DNA from: Bacteriovorax stolpii
Lineage (GTDB): Bacteria; Bdellovibrionota; Bacteriovoracia; Bacteriovoracales; Bacteriovoracaceae
Direction: 5' to 3'
DNA: 64,000 nt
Assembly (NCBI GenBank): GCA_945905815.1
Contig: CAMDQH010000001.1
Span: 62,001 to 126,000 of the forward strand
Made by a program: the position numbers and the translations under genes. The first letter of the stretch is position 1; every line of letters starts with the position of its first letter. A model generated the notes under the pieces. It saw only the letters and a list, made by a program, of their open reading frames with translations. It did no database searches and was not told the DNA's origin. Below are positions 8,936 through 16,199 of this stretch, one piece after another.

Positions 8936-9064
8936 TGATCTCAGGCAGGATGCTGAATAGGTGCATTCAAAACTTCAGGATGAAGTAAACGGCATGCACC
9001 TAAATTGAAAATACACACACCGAGATCAAGCGACAGGATGTTACTTGAGCGAGAGACAAGGAGG
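8936..9064 (+). promoter_or_regulatory. structured leader with three CAGGATG hairpins (CsrA-target-like)
   Basis: Between murJ and the gene at 9069 lie nested inverted repeats: TGATCTC (8936-8942) with GAGATCA (9022-9028), and inside it AGGTGCAT (8959-8966) with ATGCACCT (8994-9001). Within these is a perfect hairpin ACTTCA-GGA-TGAAGT (8972-8986). CAGGATG occurs three times (8946, 8976, 9034), each with GGA flanked by short complementary arms, and AAGGAGG before the start adds a fourth GGA. GGA in a hairpin loop is the known CsrA/RsmA binding signature. Whether this is a 5' leader or a separate small RNA cannot be decided. A tiny frame from 8932 (18 codons) also overlaps it. Confidence 0.5.
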
Positions 9065-9068
9065 CCCT

Positions 9069-9413
9069 ATGAATCTTGCAATCGCCGTTGAATCAAAACA
9101 GCATCCAAAAAATCAAAATGACTACCGCGTTTGGTACCTCGAAATTGATGGATGCGGGCAAGTCGTTGGAGTGGGAGCAAAGAGCAAGCAAGAGATGGTA
9201 GAAAATTTGTTCGAAAACTACCGCAAGTCTGGAAAGTCGAACTGGAGGGCCTTTCAAAAAGGTGCCGAAAGTTCAACACCAGTAGAGATTTTCGATTTTT
9301 GCTCAATGAACATGCATGAGAATACCCATTTCGGAAATTTACCAAGCTTGAATGAATTCCAAAATGTTCTCGACACTCTGCAAAGTCGATTAGAATTTAG
9401 ATCAATTGCCTAA
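9069..9413 (+). CDS. hypothetical small protein with structured leader
   Basis: 114 residues from the ATG at 9069, chosen because AAGGAGG lies five bases upstream; the track start at 9045 is a TTG inside the leader. The protein starts MNLAIAVESKQHP, includes VWYLEIDGCGQVVGVGAKSKQE and ends RLEFRSIA. It is soluble, of mixed charge, with no signal peptide. I do not recognise the family. The unusually structured leader suggests post-transcriptional control. A strong hairpin follows at 9454. Confidence 0.7.
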   Translation: MNLAIAVESKQHPKNQNDYRVWYLEIDGCGQVVGVGAKSKQEMVENLFENYRKSGKSNWRAFQKGAESSTPVEIFDFCSMNMHENTHFGNLPSLNEFQNVLDTLQSRLEFRSIA

Positions 9414-9453
9414 TGCATTATTCTCCCAGGAATTGCATGAAGGCCTTTCAATT

Positions 9454-9481
9454 AGGGAAGGGATTTAAAAGTCCCTTCCCT
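9454..9481. other. strong 10-pair hairpin without T-tail
   Basis: AGGGAAGGGA-TTTAAAAG-TCCCTTCCCT is a perfect ten-pair inverted repeat 40 bases after the stop of the 9069 gene. No T-run follows on either strand, so it is an mRNA 3'-end or stabilising hairpin rather than a classic terminator. Confidence 0.5.
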
Positions 9482-9486
9482 ACCTA

Positions 9487-9535
9487 CCGACTCTTTGGCA
9501 TCCTGCCACCGTCGGAATACAATGCATCCTGCATC
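9487..9535. repeat. intergenic palindromic element, copy A
   Basis: CCGAC...GTCGG (9487-9491 / 9511-9515) encloses TGGCA-TCC-TGCCA, followed by ATGCA-TCC-TGCAT (9522-9534). A second copy with the same layout lies at 23691-23739. Differences between the copies fall in both arms of each stem so pairing is kept. On the minus strand the loops read GGA within CAGGATG. Confidence 0.7.
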
Positions 9536-9657
9536 TAATCTTTCAATAACTATCATCTCAAAATTACCTCTCTTCTCGCTTAAATTTCCCTATCAAAAGT
9601 CGTATGATGGGCCGACACACACATTAGAACTTCTTAAGTGAAGTAAAGGTCATACTT

Positions 9658-10923
9658 ATGCAAACAATGGCGATTATTGGTGCTCAATGGGGTGATGAGG
9701 GTAAAGGAAAAATTACGGACCTGCTCGCAGAAAAGAGCGATCTCGTTGTTAGGTACCAAGGCGGCCATAATGCCGGACACACCATTTGGGTAGACGGCAA
9801 AAAGACAGTCTTGCATGTGATACCTTCTGGAGTGCTTCATCCGCACTGCACGTCGGTTATCGGTCATGGTGTGGTGCTAGAGCCTGAAAATTTTTTATTT
9901 GAACTAAACCGAATTAAGAATGTCACAAAGGTAACTCCGGATAATCTGAAAGTCTCGGAAACCGCCACTGTCATCACTAGCTATCATAAGCTTTTAGATG
10001 CTGCTCGTGAGTCTCAAGGAACTGAAAAAATTGGCACAACTTGTAAAGGAATTGGACCGGCCTACGAAGACAAAATCGCCCGTCGAGCAGTTAAAGTGAA
10101 AGACCTTTTTGATAAAGACATTCTCACTCGCAGATTGGCAGTCGGTTACTCAGAAAAAGCGATGTTATTTAAAAATCTCTACCAAGTTGAATTCCCATCA
10201 ATAGAAGAAGAAGTTGAGCGTCTCTATAAATTCGGTCAATCCATGGAAGACTACGTTTGTGATACTTTCAGCCTGATTGATAACTCACTTTCTCGAGGTA
10301 AGCGTGTTCTCTATGAAGGCGCCCAAGGCATTCTTCTGGATGTTGATTACGGAACTTATCCATACGTTACTTCATCTTCAACTTCGGCTTCCGGAATTTA
10401 CAATGGTGCCGGTATTCCTAATCATAAACTAGAAGAAGTCATTGGTGTCGCTAAGGCCTATACGACTCGAGTAGGAGAAGGGCCATTCCCAACGGAATTA
10501 TTTGATGAAATCGGAAATACCATTCAAGTTAAGGGCAACGAGATTGGCGCCACAACGGGACGTAAACGTCGATGCGGTTGGTTGGATATTCCACTTCTTC
10601 GATACGCCATTAAATGCTCTCAGCTTACATCGATTGCTTTAACTAAACTGGACATCCTTTCAGACCTTTCAGAGCTTAAAATTTGTTATGCTTATGAAGT
10701 GGACGGCAAAAAAGTTGACTGCGCTTACCCTGGAATTAATCTTTATAACGCAAAACCGCTGTTTAAAAGTTTCAAACCTTTTAAAGATGATTTTACTGGC
10801 AAAAATTCCGCTGAACTTGATCAATATATGAGCTTTATTCAGGAAACCTTGGGGATTCCAGTTAGCATTTATGCCTATGGCCCTGACCGTAACCAGATTG
10901 TTTTTAAAAAGAATTTGTTCTAA
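9658..10923 (+). CDS. purA: adenylosuccinate synthetase
   Basis: 421 residues (family about 425-435). The enzyme makes adenylosuccinate from IMP, aspartate and GTP, the first committed step to AMP. GAQWGDEGKGKITD is the phosphate-binding loop with the catalytic Asp, GGHNAGHTI carries the catalytic His, and TTGRKRRCGWLD is the conserved C-terminal segment. AAAGG eight bases upstream supports the ATG at 9658, although MAIIGAQ three codons later would also fit the family. It stands alone between the palindromic element and a small secreted peptide gene. Confidence 0.97.
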   Translation: MQTMAIIGAQWGDEGKGKITDLLAEKSDLVVRYQGGHNAGHTIWVDGKKTVLHVIPSGVLHPHCTSVIGHGVVLEPENFLFELNRIKNVTKVTPDNLKVSETATVITSYHKLLDAARESQGTEKIGTTCKGIGPAYEDKIARRAVKVKDLFDKDILTRRLAVGYSEKAMLFKNLYQVEFPSIEEEVERLYKFGQSMEDYVCDTFSLIDNSLSRGKRVLYEGAQGILLDVDYGTYPYVTSSSTSASGIYNGAGIPNHKLEEVIGVAKAYTTRVGEGPFPTELFDEIGNTIQVKGNEIGATTGRKRRCGWLDIPLLRYAIKCSQLTSIALTKLDILSDLSELKICYAYEVDGKKVDCAYPGINLYNAKPLFKSFKPFKDDFTGKNSAELDQYMSFIQETLGIPVSIYAYGPDRNQIVFKKNLF

Positions 10924-10952
10924 CTAGAAGATGTTGCCCCTATGGTTTTTTT

Positions 10953-10982
10953 CCCTCGATCATAGATAATGATTCGAGGGAG
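10953..10982 (+). promoter_or_regulatory. hairpin overlapping a ribosome-binding site
   Basis: CCCTCGATCAT (10953-10963) pairs with ATGA-T-TCGAGGG (10969-10980) with one bulged T. The 3' arm contains the GAGGGAG that serves as Shine-Dalgarno for the tiny ORF at 10988, so folding would hide it. Seven T residues precede rather than follow the stem, so it is not a terminator for purA. Confidence 0.45.
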
Positions 10983-10987
10983 AATTC

Positions 10988-11122
10988 ATGGCCATTTTCA
11001 AGATGAGTATTTTTATTTTATGTTATTTTTGTGCTCGCGCCGCCCTATCAACCGCGGAACCCTCAAATGCCACATATGACGTAAGGCAAATAAATCAAAA
11101 GATCGCCCAAGTTATTGAATGA
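10988..11122 (+). CDS. very small predicted secreted peptide
   Basis: Not in the ORF track. The ATG at 10988 is preceded by GAGGGAG at good spacing and opens a 44-codon frame: MAIFKMSIFILCYFCARAA, then a short polar tail ending KIAQVIE. The N-terminal half is a convincing signal peptide or short membrane helix. It lies between purA and the tRNA genes. No family is recognised; the strong ribosome-binding site and signal-like composition argue it is real, but its shortness leaves doubt. Confidence 0.45.
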   Translation: MAIFKMSIFILCYFCARAALSTAEPSNATYDVRQINQKIAQVIE

Positions 11123-11206
11123 TTGCTCTTTAAATTCCACTACTAAGTAACTAAAAAAACTTGGTTTAGTGACAAAAAAAAAGCCTACATTTACCAATTT
11201 TAATGT

Positions 11207-11235
11207 TTGACAAAATTCTTCAGGTTCATTACTTT
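11207..11235 (+). promoter_or_regulatory. sigma-70 promoter for the tRNA pair
   Basis: TTGACA at 11207-11212, a 17-base spacer, and TACTTT at 11230-11235 place the start of transcription about 12 bases before tRNA-Lys. Confidence 0.7.
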
Positions 11236-11254
11236 GTAAGCCTTCGTTGACAGT

Positions 11255-11331
11255 GGTCTCTTAGCTCAGTTGGTTAGAGCATCTCCCTTTTAAGGAGAGG
11301 GTCCTGCGTTCGAGTCGCAGAGAGATCACCA
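11255..11331 (+). tRNA. tRNA-Lys (anticodon TTT)
   Basis: GGTCTCT pairs with AGAGATC as a seven-base acceptor stem; the D arm GCTCAGTTGGTTAGAGC, the anticodon loop CTTTTAA giving TTT, and the T arm GCGTTCGAGTCGC are all present. CCA is encoded. Total 77 bases. Confidence 0.95.
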
Positions 11332-11362
11332 TTAAACGAACAAAAGATTTAATACCGGTTAT

Positions 11363-11440
11363 GCACCCATCGTCTAGCCCGGTCCAGGACACTGCCTTTT
11401 CACGGCGGCGACAGGGGTTCGAATCCCCTTGGGTGTACCA
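11363..11440 (+). tRNA. tRNA-Glu (anticodon TTC)
   Basis: GCACCCA pairs with TGGGTGT in the acceptor stem; the anticodon stem CTGCC/GGCGG closes loop TTTTCAC, giving TTC; the T arm is GGGGTTCGAATCCCC and CCA is encoded. The D loop is two or three bases longer than usual. It is 31 bases after tRNA-Lys and is probably cotranscribed with it. Confidence 0.94.
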
Positions 11441-11451
11441 AAAATAAGAAA

Positions 11452-11479
11452 AGCCTCGCGAATGCGGGGCTTTTTTTTT
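11452..11479 (+). terminator. Rho-independent terminator of the tRNA operon
   Basis: AGCCTCGC-GAAT-GCGGGGCT (eight pairs with one G-T) is followed by nine T residues directly after tRNA-Glu. Confidence 0.9.
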
Positions 11480-11622
11480 CTGCATAAAATTAAATTCAAT
11501 CAACACCTTTTAGACATTTTCCATTTAGCGAATCTAAGAGAAAATAAAGTCAGTATTGGAAAGAGTTTCAAAAGGGCTCAGGAAACTAAATAAGCGATAG
11601 ACAATTATTTGAGCATATACTT

Positions 11623-11934
11623 TTAAGCAATATTCTCATCCGTCAGACGCTGTTTCATTAAATCGGTGTTTCTTGCCTGAACATAAACAATGTACAAATC
11701 ATGATCTTAAGGATTTTCACAATAATAAATTGAGTTACCCTGGACTACTAACTTTGAAAAAAGGGGATTCGCTTCAAGAATAGAACCAGCAAGAGGGTTC
11801 TTAAATAGAATGATCATAACTTCATCAATGATCTCATCTAGAGTGCTAATAGCAAGATCAACATTTAAATTGTGGGCAATATGCTCCCGAATTTGATCCA
11901 AGTCTTCCTTAGACTTGGAAGTCCACTTAACCAT
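11623..11934 (-). pseudogene. RelE/ParE-type toxin with in-frame stop
   Basis: The track ORF (75 residues) stops at 11707, ending IYYCENP. Reading on in the same frame gives DHDLYIVYVQARNTDLMKQR and ten more residues to a stop at 11623, which is just the C-terminal strand and helix expected of RelE/ParE toxins. The whole frame is 103 codons, the family length, with a single TAA where a Lys AAA codon would fit. The N-terminus KWTSKSKEDLDQIREHIA is typical of the family. Either a nonsense-inactivated toxin or a sequence error. It overlaps the antitoxin by eight bases, as in live modules. Confidence 0.75.
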
Positions 11935-12211
11935 ATTTTGCTCTTAACTTTTTTTCTTTCTCTTTCATGCGATTCTTAAGATCTTTGGTGGAAATCCCTT
12001 CCCCACGCATGGCCTGAGCGTAGCCAATCGCCAAGTTCTTATGCAACTCTATCTCTTGCTCCATCTCTTCAATTTTCGAGAGTGAAACCAAAGCAATGGC
12101 AGTTCCATTTTTATGAGTGATAATTTGTGAGTCGGCCGCTAAAACTTCGTCGAATGTTTCGAACAAGCTTCTTCTGAGTTAAGTAATCGTTTTGCGTTTA
12201 GGTGTTTTCAT
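11927..12211 (-). pseudogene. Phd/YefM-type antitoxin with in-frame stop near its start
   Basis: The track ORF begins at a TTG (12166) without a ribosome-binding site. An ATG at 12211, in the same frame and preceded by GAGGAG, opens MKTPKRKTIT, then a TAA, then LRRSLFETFDEVLAADS running into the main frame. The core IITHKNGTAIALVSLSKIEEME is the conserved Phd/YefM strand-helix that positions the antitoxin; the Lys-rich tail would bind the toxin. One nonsense change at codon 11 has therefore disrupted the antitoxin, unless reinitiation at the TTG occurs. Together with the toxin this makes a doubly interrupted module. Confidence 0.7.
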
Positions 12212-12236
12212 ATTGATCTCCTCATCTCAAATGAAC

Positions 12237-12252
12237 GTACATTATAAAGTAC
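12237..12252 (-). promoter_or_regulatory. palindromic operator over the -10 box of the TA module
   Basis: GTACATTATAAAGTAC is symmetric except at two positions and contains TATAAT on the minus strand, 26 bases before the antitoxin ATG. Toxin-antitoxin operons are normally repressed by their own complex at such palindromes. No good -35 box was found. Confidence 0.45.
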
Positions 12253-12413
12253 ACCAGCTCAACAACACTCATCGGATCCAAGCTCATAATTTTCGCAACT
12301 GCTGCTGCACACAGTTGAAAAATCCAGTACTTGGGTATACCAAATTTACAATAGAGCCTCACGAATAATCTATAGGGATTTTAAATTTCACGATAACAAA
12401 ATTGCGATTTTTC

Positions 12414-13043
12414 TTACGAAACAATTTTAAGACTATGATCTGCTCGATGAACACTCGCGTAGTCATGATGCGTGCGACGAGAGATTTCATTTAAACTTAT
12501 TTTTTGGTCTCCATTTAATTCTTGAAACGATTTTACATCGGAGAACACCGTTTTCACTCCTGCGAACCTTCTCATGACATGATAGTTTGAAAGAAGTCTT
12601 CTCTTATCAATAAATTTTTCCATTGGTTCAGCAAATGGTTGTCCCAACTTTCCCCAAATGGAATATCTCTTGTCAGGTTTGAAATGAGGAAAATAAATCT
12701 TTCTCGGAGTCGCTTTTGTAAACTCTTGATAAAGATCCTTGAGCTGAGCTTTTCCGATAGATTCACTGACAATATCTAGGTAATACCCAAGAAGAGAGCG
12801 ATCAAAAACGATCCCTGAAGCAAGAATTTTCTTTATTTTAAATGGTGCCAGGATAGGAGCAATAAATTTTACGAGGTTTGAAAAAGTACTGAAGGTTCTG
12901 GCATCGTGAAGAGAATGACTTATCCCATGACAAAAAAACTCTTCCAGATCGAACCATTCACGTCTGGTGCTCAATTTAGAAACATTTGAGCCTAATTGAT
13001 AAAAGGCCAAGTCCCAAACTCTAAATTCTGCTAAATTCTGCAT
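12414..13043 (-). CDS. partner of nucleotidyltransferase, unknown function
   Basis: 209 residues from the ATG at 13043 (MQNLAEFRVWDLAFYQ), chosen because AGAGGG lies at proper spacing; the track start 34 codons earlier sits deep inside the upstream gene. It overlaps the nucleotidyltransferase by 23 bases, a sign of translational coupling. It is basic, with an aromatic-rich first half and LLGYYLDIVSESIGKAQ and RRLLSNYHVMRRFAGVKTVF segments; no signal peptide. I do not recognise the family. The position resembles the second gene of AbiE/MenAT-like type IV toxin-antitoxin pairs, but that is inference from context. Confidence 0.65.
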   Translation of the reverse strand: MQNLAEFRVWDLAFYQLGSNVSKLSTRREWFDLEEFFCHGISHSLHDARTFSTFSNLVKFIAPILAPFKIKKILASGIVFDRSLLGYYLDIVSESIGKAQLKDLYQEFTKATPRKIYFPHFKPDKRYSIWGKLGQPFAEPMEKFIDKRRLLSNYHVMRRFAGVKTVFSDVKSFQELNGDQKISLNEISRRTHHDYASVHRADHSLKIVS

Positions 13044-13581
13044 ATAAGTGCCCTCTGAATTCTTTAATATCCTTAAAATGTCTTTTAAGTTCATCTGCTC
13101 CATGATGATGAGTAATTTGCAACTCAATAAACTTAATTCCTGCATCTATCAATTTTATAGAAGGATTTAAGAGTTTCAGATCTTCCATGTCTTTATTCGC
13201 CAAACGAGCGTAGTAGGCATAGATCTTGAGTTTAACTAAGTCTTCAGTAGAAAAAATCTGAAGACCAATGTGAGAGAAAGTATTTATCTTTTTTAGACGA
13301 AGCTCGTACCCATCGGGCAGTGGAGATATTGTCGATGAGCGATTATTGATCCAGTCAGAAACAAGATTTAATTCTTCAGCTACTTCCAAAAACAACGCTT
13401 CAACCCGTACAGGAAGTTTGTTTTCATAAAAATCAATATCACCAGTAAGATGAGTGCCTGAGATGCCGTGATAATAAAGGGCCATTGAACCAAGAACTGT
13501 AAGTTCAATACTTATCCCTTCTCTCTTAAGTTTTTTATTCAATAAACTTAAAGCTTGGTCAATTGATTCAGGTTGATGCAT
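13021..13581 (-). CDS. nucleotidyltransferase (AbiEii/DUF6036-like)
   Basis: 186 residues from ATG 13581 (MHQPESIDQALSLL). The GTG at 13587 overlaps the GAGGTG ribosome-binding site, so the ATG is preferred. VLGSMALYYHG followed by TGDIDFYE gives the GS...DxD signature of the polymerase-beta nucleotidyltransferase fold, and FSTEDLVKLKIYAYYARLANKD matches the helix that follows in AbiEii/DUF6036 proteins. Related enzymes act as toxins that transfer nucleotides to tRNA or as modifiers in abortive infection. The substrate here is unknown. First gene of a two-gene operon behind a palindromic promoter. Confidence 0.8.
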   Translation of the reverse strand: MHQPESIDQALSLLNKKLKREGISIELTVLGSMALYYHGISGTHLTGDIDFYENKLPVRVEALFLEVAEELNLVSDWINNRSSTISPLPDGYELRLKKINTFSHIGLQIFSTEDLVKLKIYAYYARLANKDMEDLKLLNPSIKLIDAGIKFIELQITHHHGADELKRHFKDIKEFRGHLYAEFSRI

Positions 13582-13590
13582 TTTCACCTC

Positions 13591-13625
13591 TATGATATTA
13601 TATCATATGCTCTTTTTGATGTCTA
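13591..13625 (-). promoter_or_regulatory. promoter with 17-base palindrome, nucleotidyltransferase operon
   Basis: TATGATATTATATCATA (13591-13607) is a perfect palindrome about a single central base and contains TATAAT on the minus strand. TAGACA lies 17 bases upstream (13620-13625) as a -35 box. The predicted start is only about ten bases before the ATG. The layout suggests an autorepressed operon. Confidence 0.6.
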
Positions 13626-13740
13626 TGGTTGACATTAAGTGGCTGAAAATGCTGTTCAGGCTCAAACTAAAGGATCTATTATCTTCAAAAAATGATCCCA
13701 GATATCCCGATGATAAAATCCGAGTAAAAGTGAGGTATCC

Positions 13741-14232
13741 ATGAACTCCGCTGATACAAATGAAACACGCTGTATCTATTGGGAGACTCCTGTTTCAGGT
13801 CTCGAAACCTTATGGCTATCCAACCAGCTCCACACTGGGTCTAATAACTATTTCTTTTTCGAAAATGGCATATATGACCAAGTCAGATTTATATACGTCT
13901 TAACCATTAGGTCTCTTGATCCCTTTAAGCTCTCTGATGAAAGCGATGCCTCTATTAGGATAAGCAAGCTTTTAGATAATAAACTTCCAGAAAACAGAAA
14001 GTGGGCCAGATCTTATAAAATCTGGAATAGCCCTTATGCTTTGGAGGCCTCCTACACACTAGGCATGACTTCCAAAGAATATGATGAAATGGAAAAGTTA
14101 CAATTTCTAATTGTTACTCAAGCTGTAACTATAGAATTTGTGACAAGTGCTACCCCTGTATGGGAAGTGCATGAGGGAATGAATCTCGAAGATCTAGTCA
14201 TCCAGTATTTGAAAAAGGATGCTTCGGAATAG
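13741..14232 (+). CDS. hypothetical protein
   Basis: 163 residues with GAGG at good spacing before the ATG. It is soluble, has many aromatic residues (CIYWETPVSGLETLWLSNQ, NNYFFFENGIYDQVRFIYVL), a likely compact alpha/beta fold and an acidic tail. No motif is recognised. It diverges from the nucleotidyltransferase pair and precedes an orphan coding fragment. Confidence 0.65.
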   Translation: MNSADTNETRCIYWETPVSGLETLWLSNQLHTGSNNYFFFENGIYDQVRFIYVLTIRSLDPFKLSDESDASIRISKLLDNKLPENRKWARSYKIWNSPYALEASYTLGMTSKEYDEMEKLQFLIVTQAVTIEFVTSATPVWEVHEGMNLEDLVIQYLKKDASE

Positions 14233-14568
14233 ATAATACTTAAGAATCTCCGTTTATATAAGAAGCCTCATTCTCACTTCCCCATTTCAAAGTTATTCAA
14301 AGATGGATCATCGTTGAAAATCCTACGGGCAAACCTTTCGAGTTAAAAATTAAGTCTTTAAACGGTGAGCAAATTTCGATTAGTACAATGGGAAGTAACA
14401 TCACTCCTGCGTTATTTAGATAATCAATTCCGCGTCAGAGTGCAGTTGACTACAGCACTCCGATATTCTCATGTCTAAAAAATTAAATATGCTTGCAACT
14501 CACGATCATTCTTGACGTGAGTTTCCTAATTTTTAACAATCATTTTGACTCATTATCAGAGGTAATCC
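14233..14568. other. gene-free stretch before aceB
   Basis: Apart from the orphan frame at 14262-14423 I see no gene, RNA or clear hairpin here. The last 120 bases are AT-rich and presumably hold the aceB promoter, but no convincing -35/-10 pair was picked out. Confidence 0.4.
14262..14423 (+). pseudogene. orphan coding-like fragment without start codon
   Basis: After a TAA at 14259 a 53-codon frame reads EASFSLPHFKVIQRW, then IVENPTGKPFELKIKS and GEQISISTMGSNITPALFR before a TAA. The residue pattern looks protein-like (NPTGKPFELKI, alternating beta), but there is no in-frame start except an internal Met near the end. It may be the C-terminal remnant of a lost gene or chance. Confidence 0.3.
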
Positions 14569-16188
14569 ATGGATTTTAAGGATATCGGTTCTGGTGTAAG
14601 CATTTCTTCACGCGCGTGGAGAGAAAATATTCAGGATCTATTTCCAAAAGAGCTCATTTCTCTTTTGGCAGATTTACATTCGCAATTTCAACCACAACGA
14701 AAAAAATTATTAGAAGAAAGAGTTTCTCGTCAAAAAGTTTGGGACTCAGGCGTCCTTCCAACTTACCTAGATAAAAATAGTGATGCTGTTACTGGTGATT
14801 GGAAAATTAAAAGTATTCCACAAGATTTTAAAGTCAGAAGAGTAGAAATCACTGGTCCAGTGAATGATGCCAAAATGGTGATTAACATGTTGTCACGAAA
14901 TGCTGAAGGTTTTCGTGCTGACACGGCGATGTTGGATTTCGAAGATAGTATGAAACCAAGTTTTCCGAATGTACTTTCCGGTTACAAAAATGTACTGGGG
15001 GTGGCCAAGGGTAATTTGAGTTATGTAAAAGCTGACGATAAAGCAGCTAAGACTTATCAACTGAATCCGCAAGACATGGCCGCGCTGATGGTGCGTGTAC
15101 GTGGGCTTCATTTAGCCGAAAATAATGTGCGAGTAAATGGTGAAGCGATTCACGGTGGGTTACTGGATTTAGCAGTATGTTTTTTTCACACGGCGAAAAT
15201 TCTGGTTTCTCAAAATCGCACACCTAAATATTATATACCTAAGTGCGAGCACCATTTGGAAGCACGTTGGTGGAATGATTTATTCACGACTCTTGAAAAC
15301 AAACTTGCTCTACCTGTCCCTACTCTCCGAGCGACGTTCCTAATTGAAACTCTCCCAGCTGCTTTTCAAATTGAAGAAATTCTGTATGAAGGCCGCGACC
15401 ATATTATCGGTCTGAACGTGGGTCGTTGGGATAAGATTTTTTCTGATATTAAAGTCCTTCGTGAATTCAAAGATAGAATCAGTCCTGATCGTGCAGAAAT
15501 CACCATGAAGAAATTCTGGATGGAAAACTATGCTAAACGTCTGATTAAAATTTGTCACACCCGTGGAGCTTTTGCTGTTGGTGGGATGTCAGCCTTTACT
15601 CCTGGCAAAGATGCTAAGGTCAGAGAAGAGCAAACGGCCAAAGTTAGAGCAGATAAACAGAACGAAGCGAATATGGGCCATGATGGCTGCTGGGTTTCAC
15701 ATCCCTACTTCATTGGTCACGCTATCAGTGCTTTCACTCGCAACAGCCAACTCGATATGACGTTACCCGAGTTTGATAAATATCCTGACTTGTTAATGGA
15801 CGGAAAAGGTTCAAGAACTTTAAATGGTTTAAGAACCAATGTTCGCGTAGGCATTGCTTACCTGCAAGGTTGGCATAACGATCTTGGATGTGTGTCTTGG
15901 GATAATTTAATGGAAGATCTTGCGACACTAGAAATTTCACGCGCTCAAACCTGGCAGTGGCTTTATCATCAGATCAAACTTGATGATGGAGGAGTTGTTA
16001 ATAAAGAACTTGTCTCTAACATTTTCACTGAAGAATTTAACAAGATCGCAGACGAGCTAAGACAAAATAAAAACGACACATTAATAGATTCATACAACTT
16101 GGCTTGTGAAGAAGCTAAAAAATTTTTTTTACAAACAGATTTGAAGAGCTTTTTATCTCTTGAATCAGATATCTATAAAAACAACTAG
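14569..16188 (+). CDS. aceB: malate synthase A
   Basis: 539 residues, the size of MSA-type malate synthase (about 530-560). It condenses glyoxylate with acetyl-CoA to malate. [20 protein letters not shown] and [17 protein letters not shown] carry the family signature around the Mg-binding acidic residues; [20 protein letters not shown] and [13 protein letters not shown] complete the active-site barrel, and [12 protein letters not shown] is conserved. It is separated from aceA by 11 bases, forming the glyoxylate-shunt operon. No aceK is present. Confidence 0.97.
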   Translation: MDFKDIGSGVSISSRAWRENIQDLFPKELISLLADLHSQFQPQRKKLLEERVSRQKVWDSGVLPTYLDKNSDAVTGDWKIKSIPQDFKVRRVEITGPVNDAKMVINMLSRNAEGFRADTAMLDFEDSMKPSFPNVLSGYKNVLGVAKGNLSYVKADDKAAKTYQLNPQDMAALMVRVRGLHLAENNVRVNGEAIHGGLLDLAVCFFHTAKILVSQNRTPKYYIPKCEHHLEARWWNDLFTTLENKLALPVPTLRATFLIETLPAAFQIEEILYEGRDHIIGLNVGRWDKIFSDIKVLREFKDRISPDRAEITMKKFWMENYAKRLIKICHTRGAFAVGGMSAFTPGKDAKVREEQTAKVRADKQNEANMGHDGCWVSHPYFIGHAISAFTRNSQLDMTLPEFDKYPDLLMDGKGSRTLNGLRTNVRVGIAYLQGWHNDLGCVSWDNLMEDLATLEISRAQTWQWLYHQIKLDDGGVVNKELVSNIFTEEFNKIADELRQNKNDTLIDSYNLACEEAKKFFLQTDLKSFLSLESDIYKNN

Positions 16189-16199
16189 GAGAAACATCT

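Noticed and set aside
11261-11506. 81-residue minus-strand ORF
   Set aside because: It lies across both tRNA genes and the terminator and is an antisense shadow.
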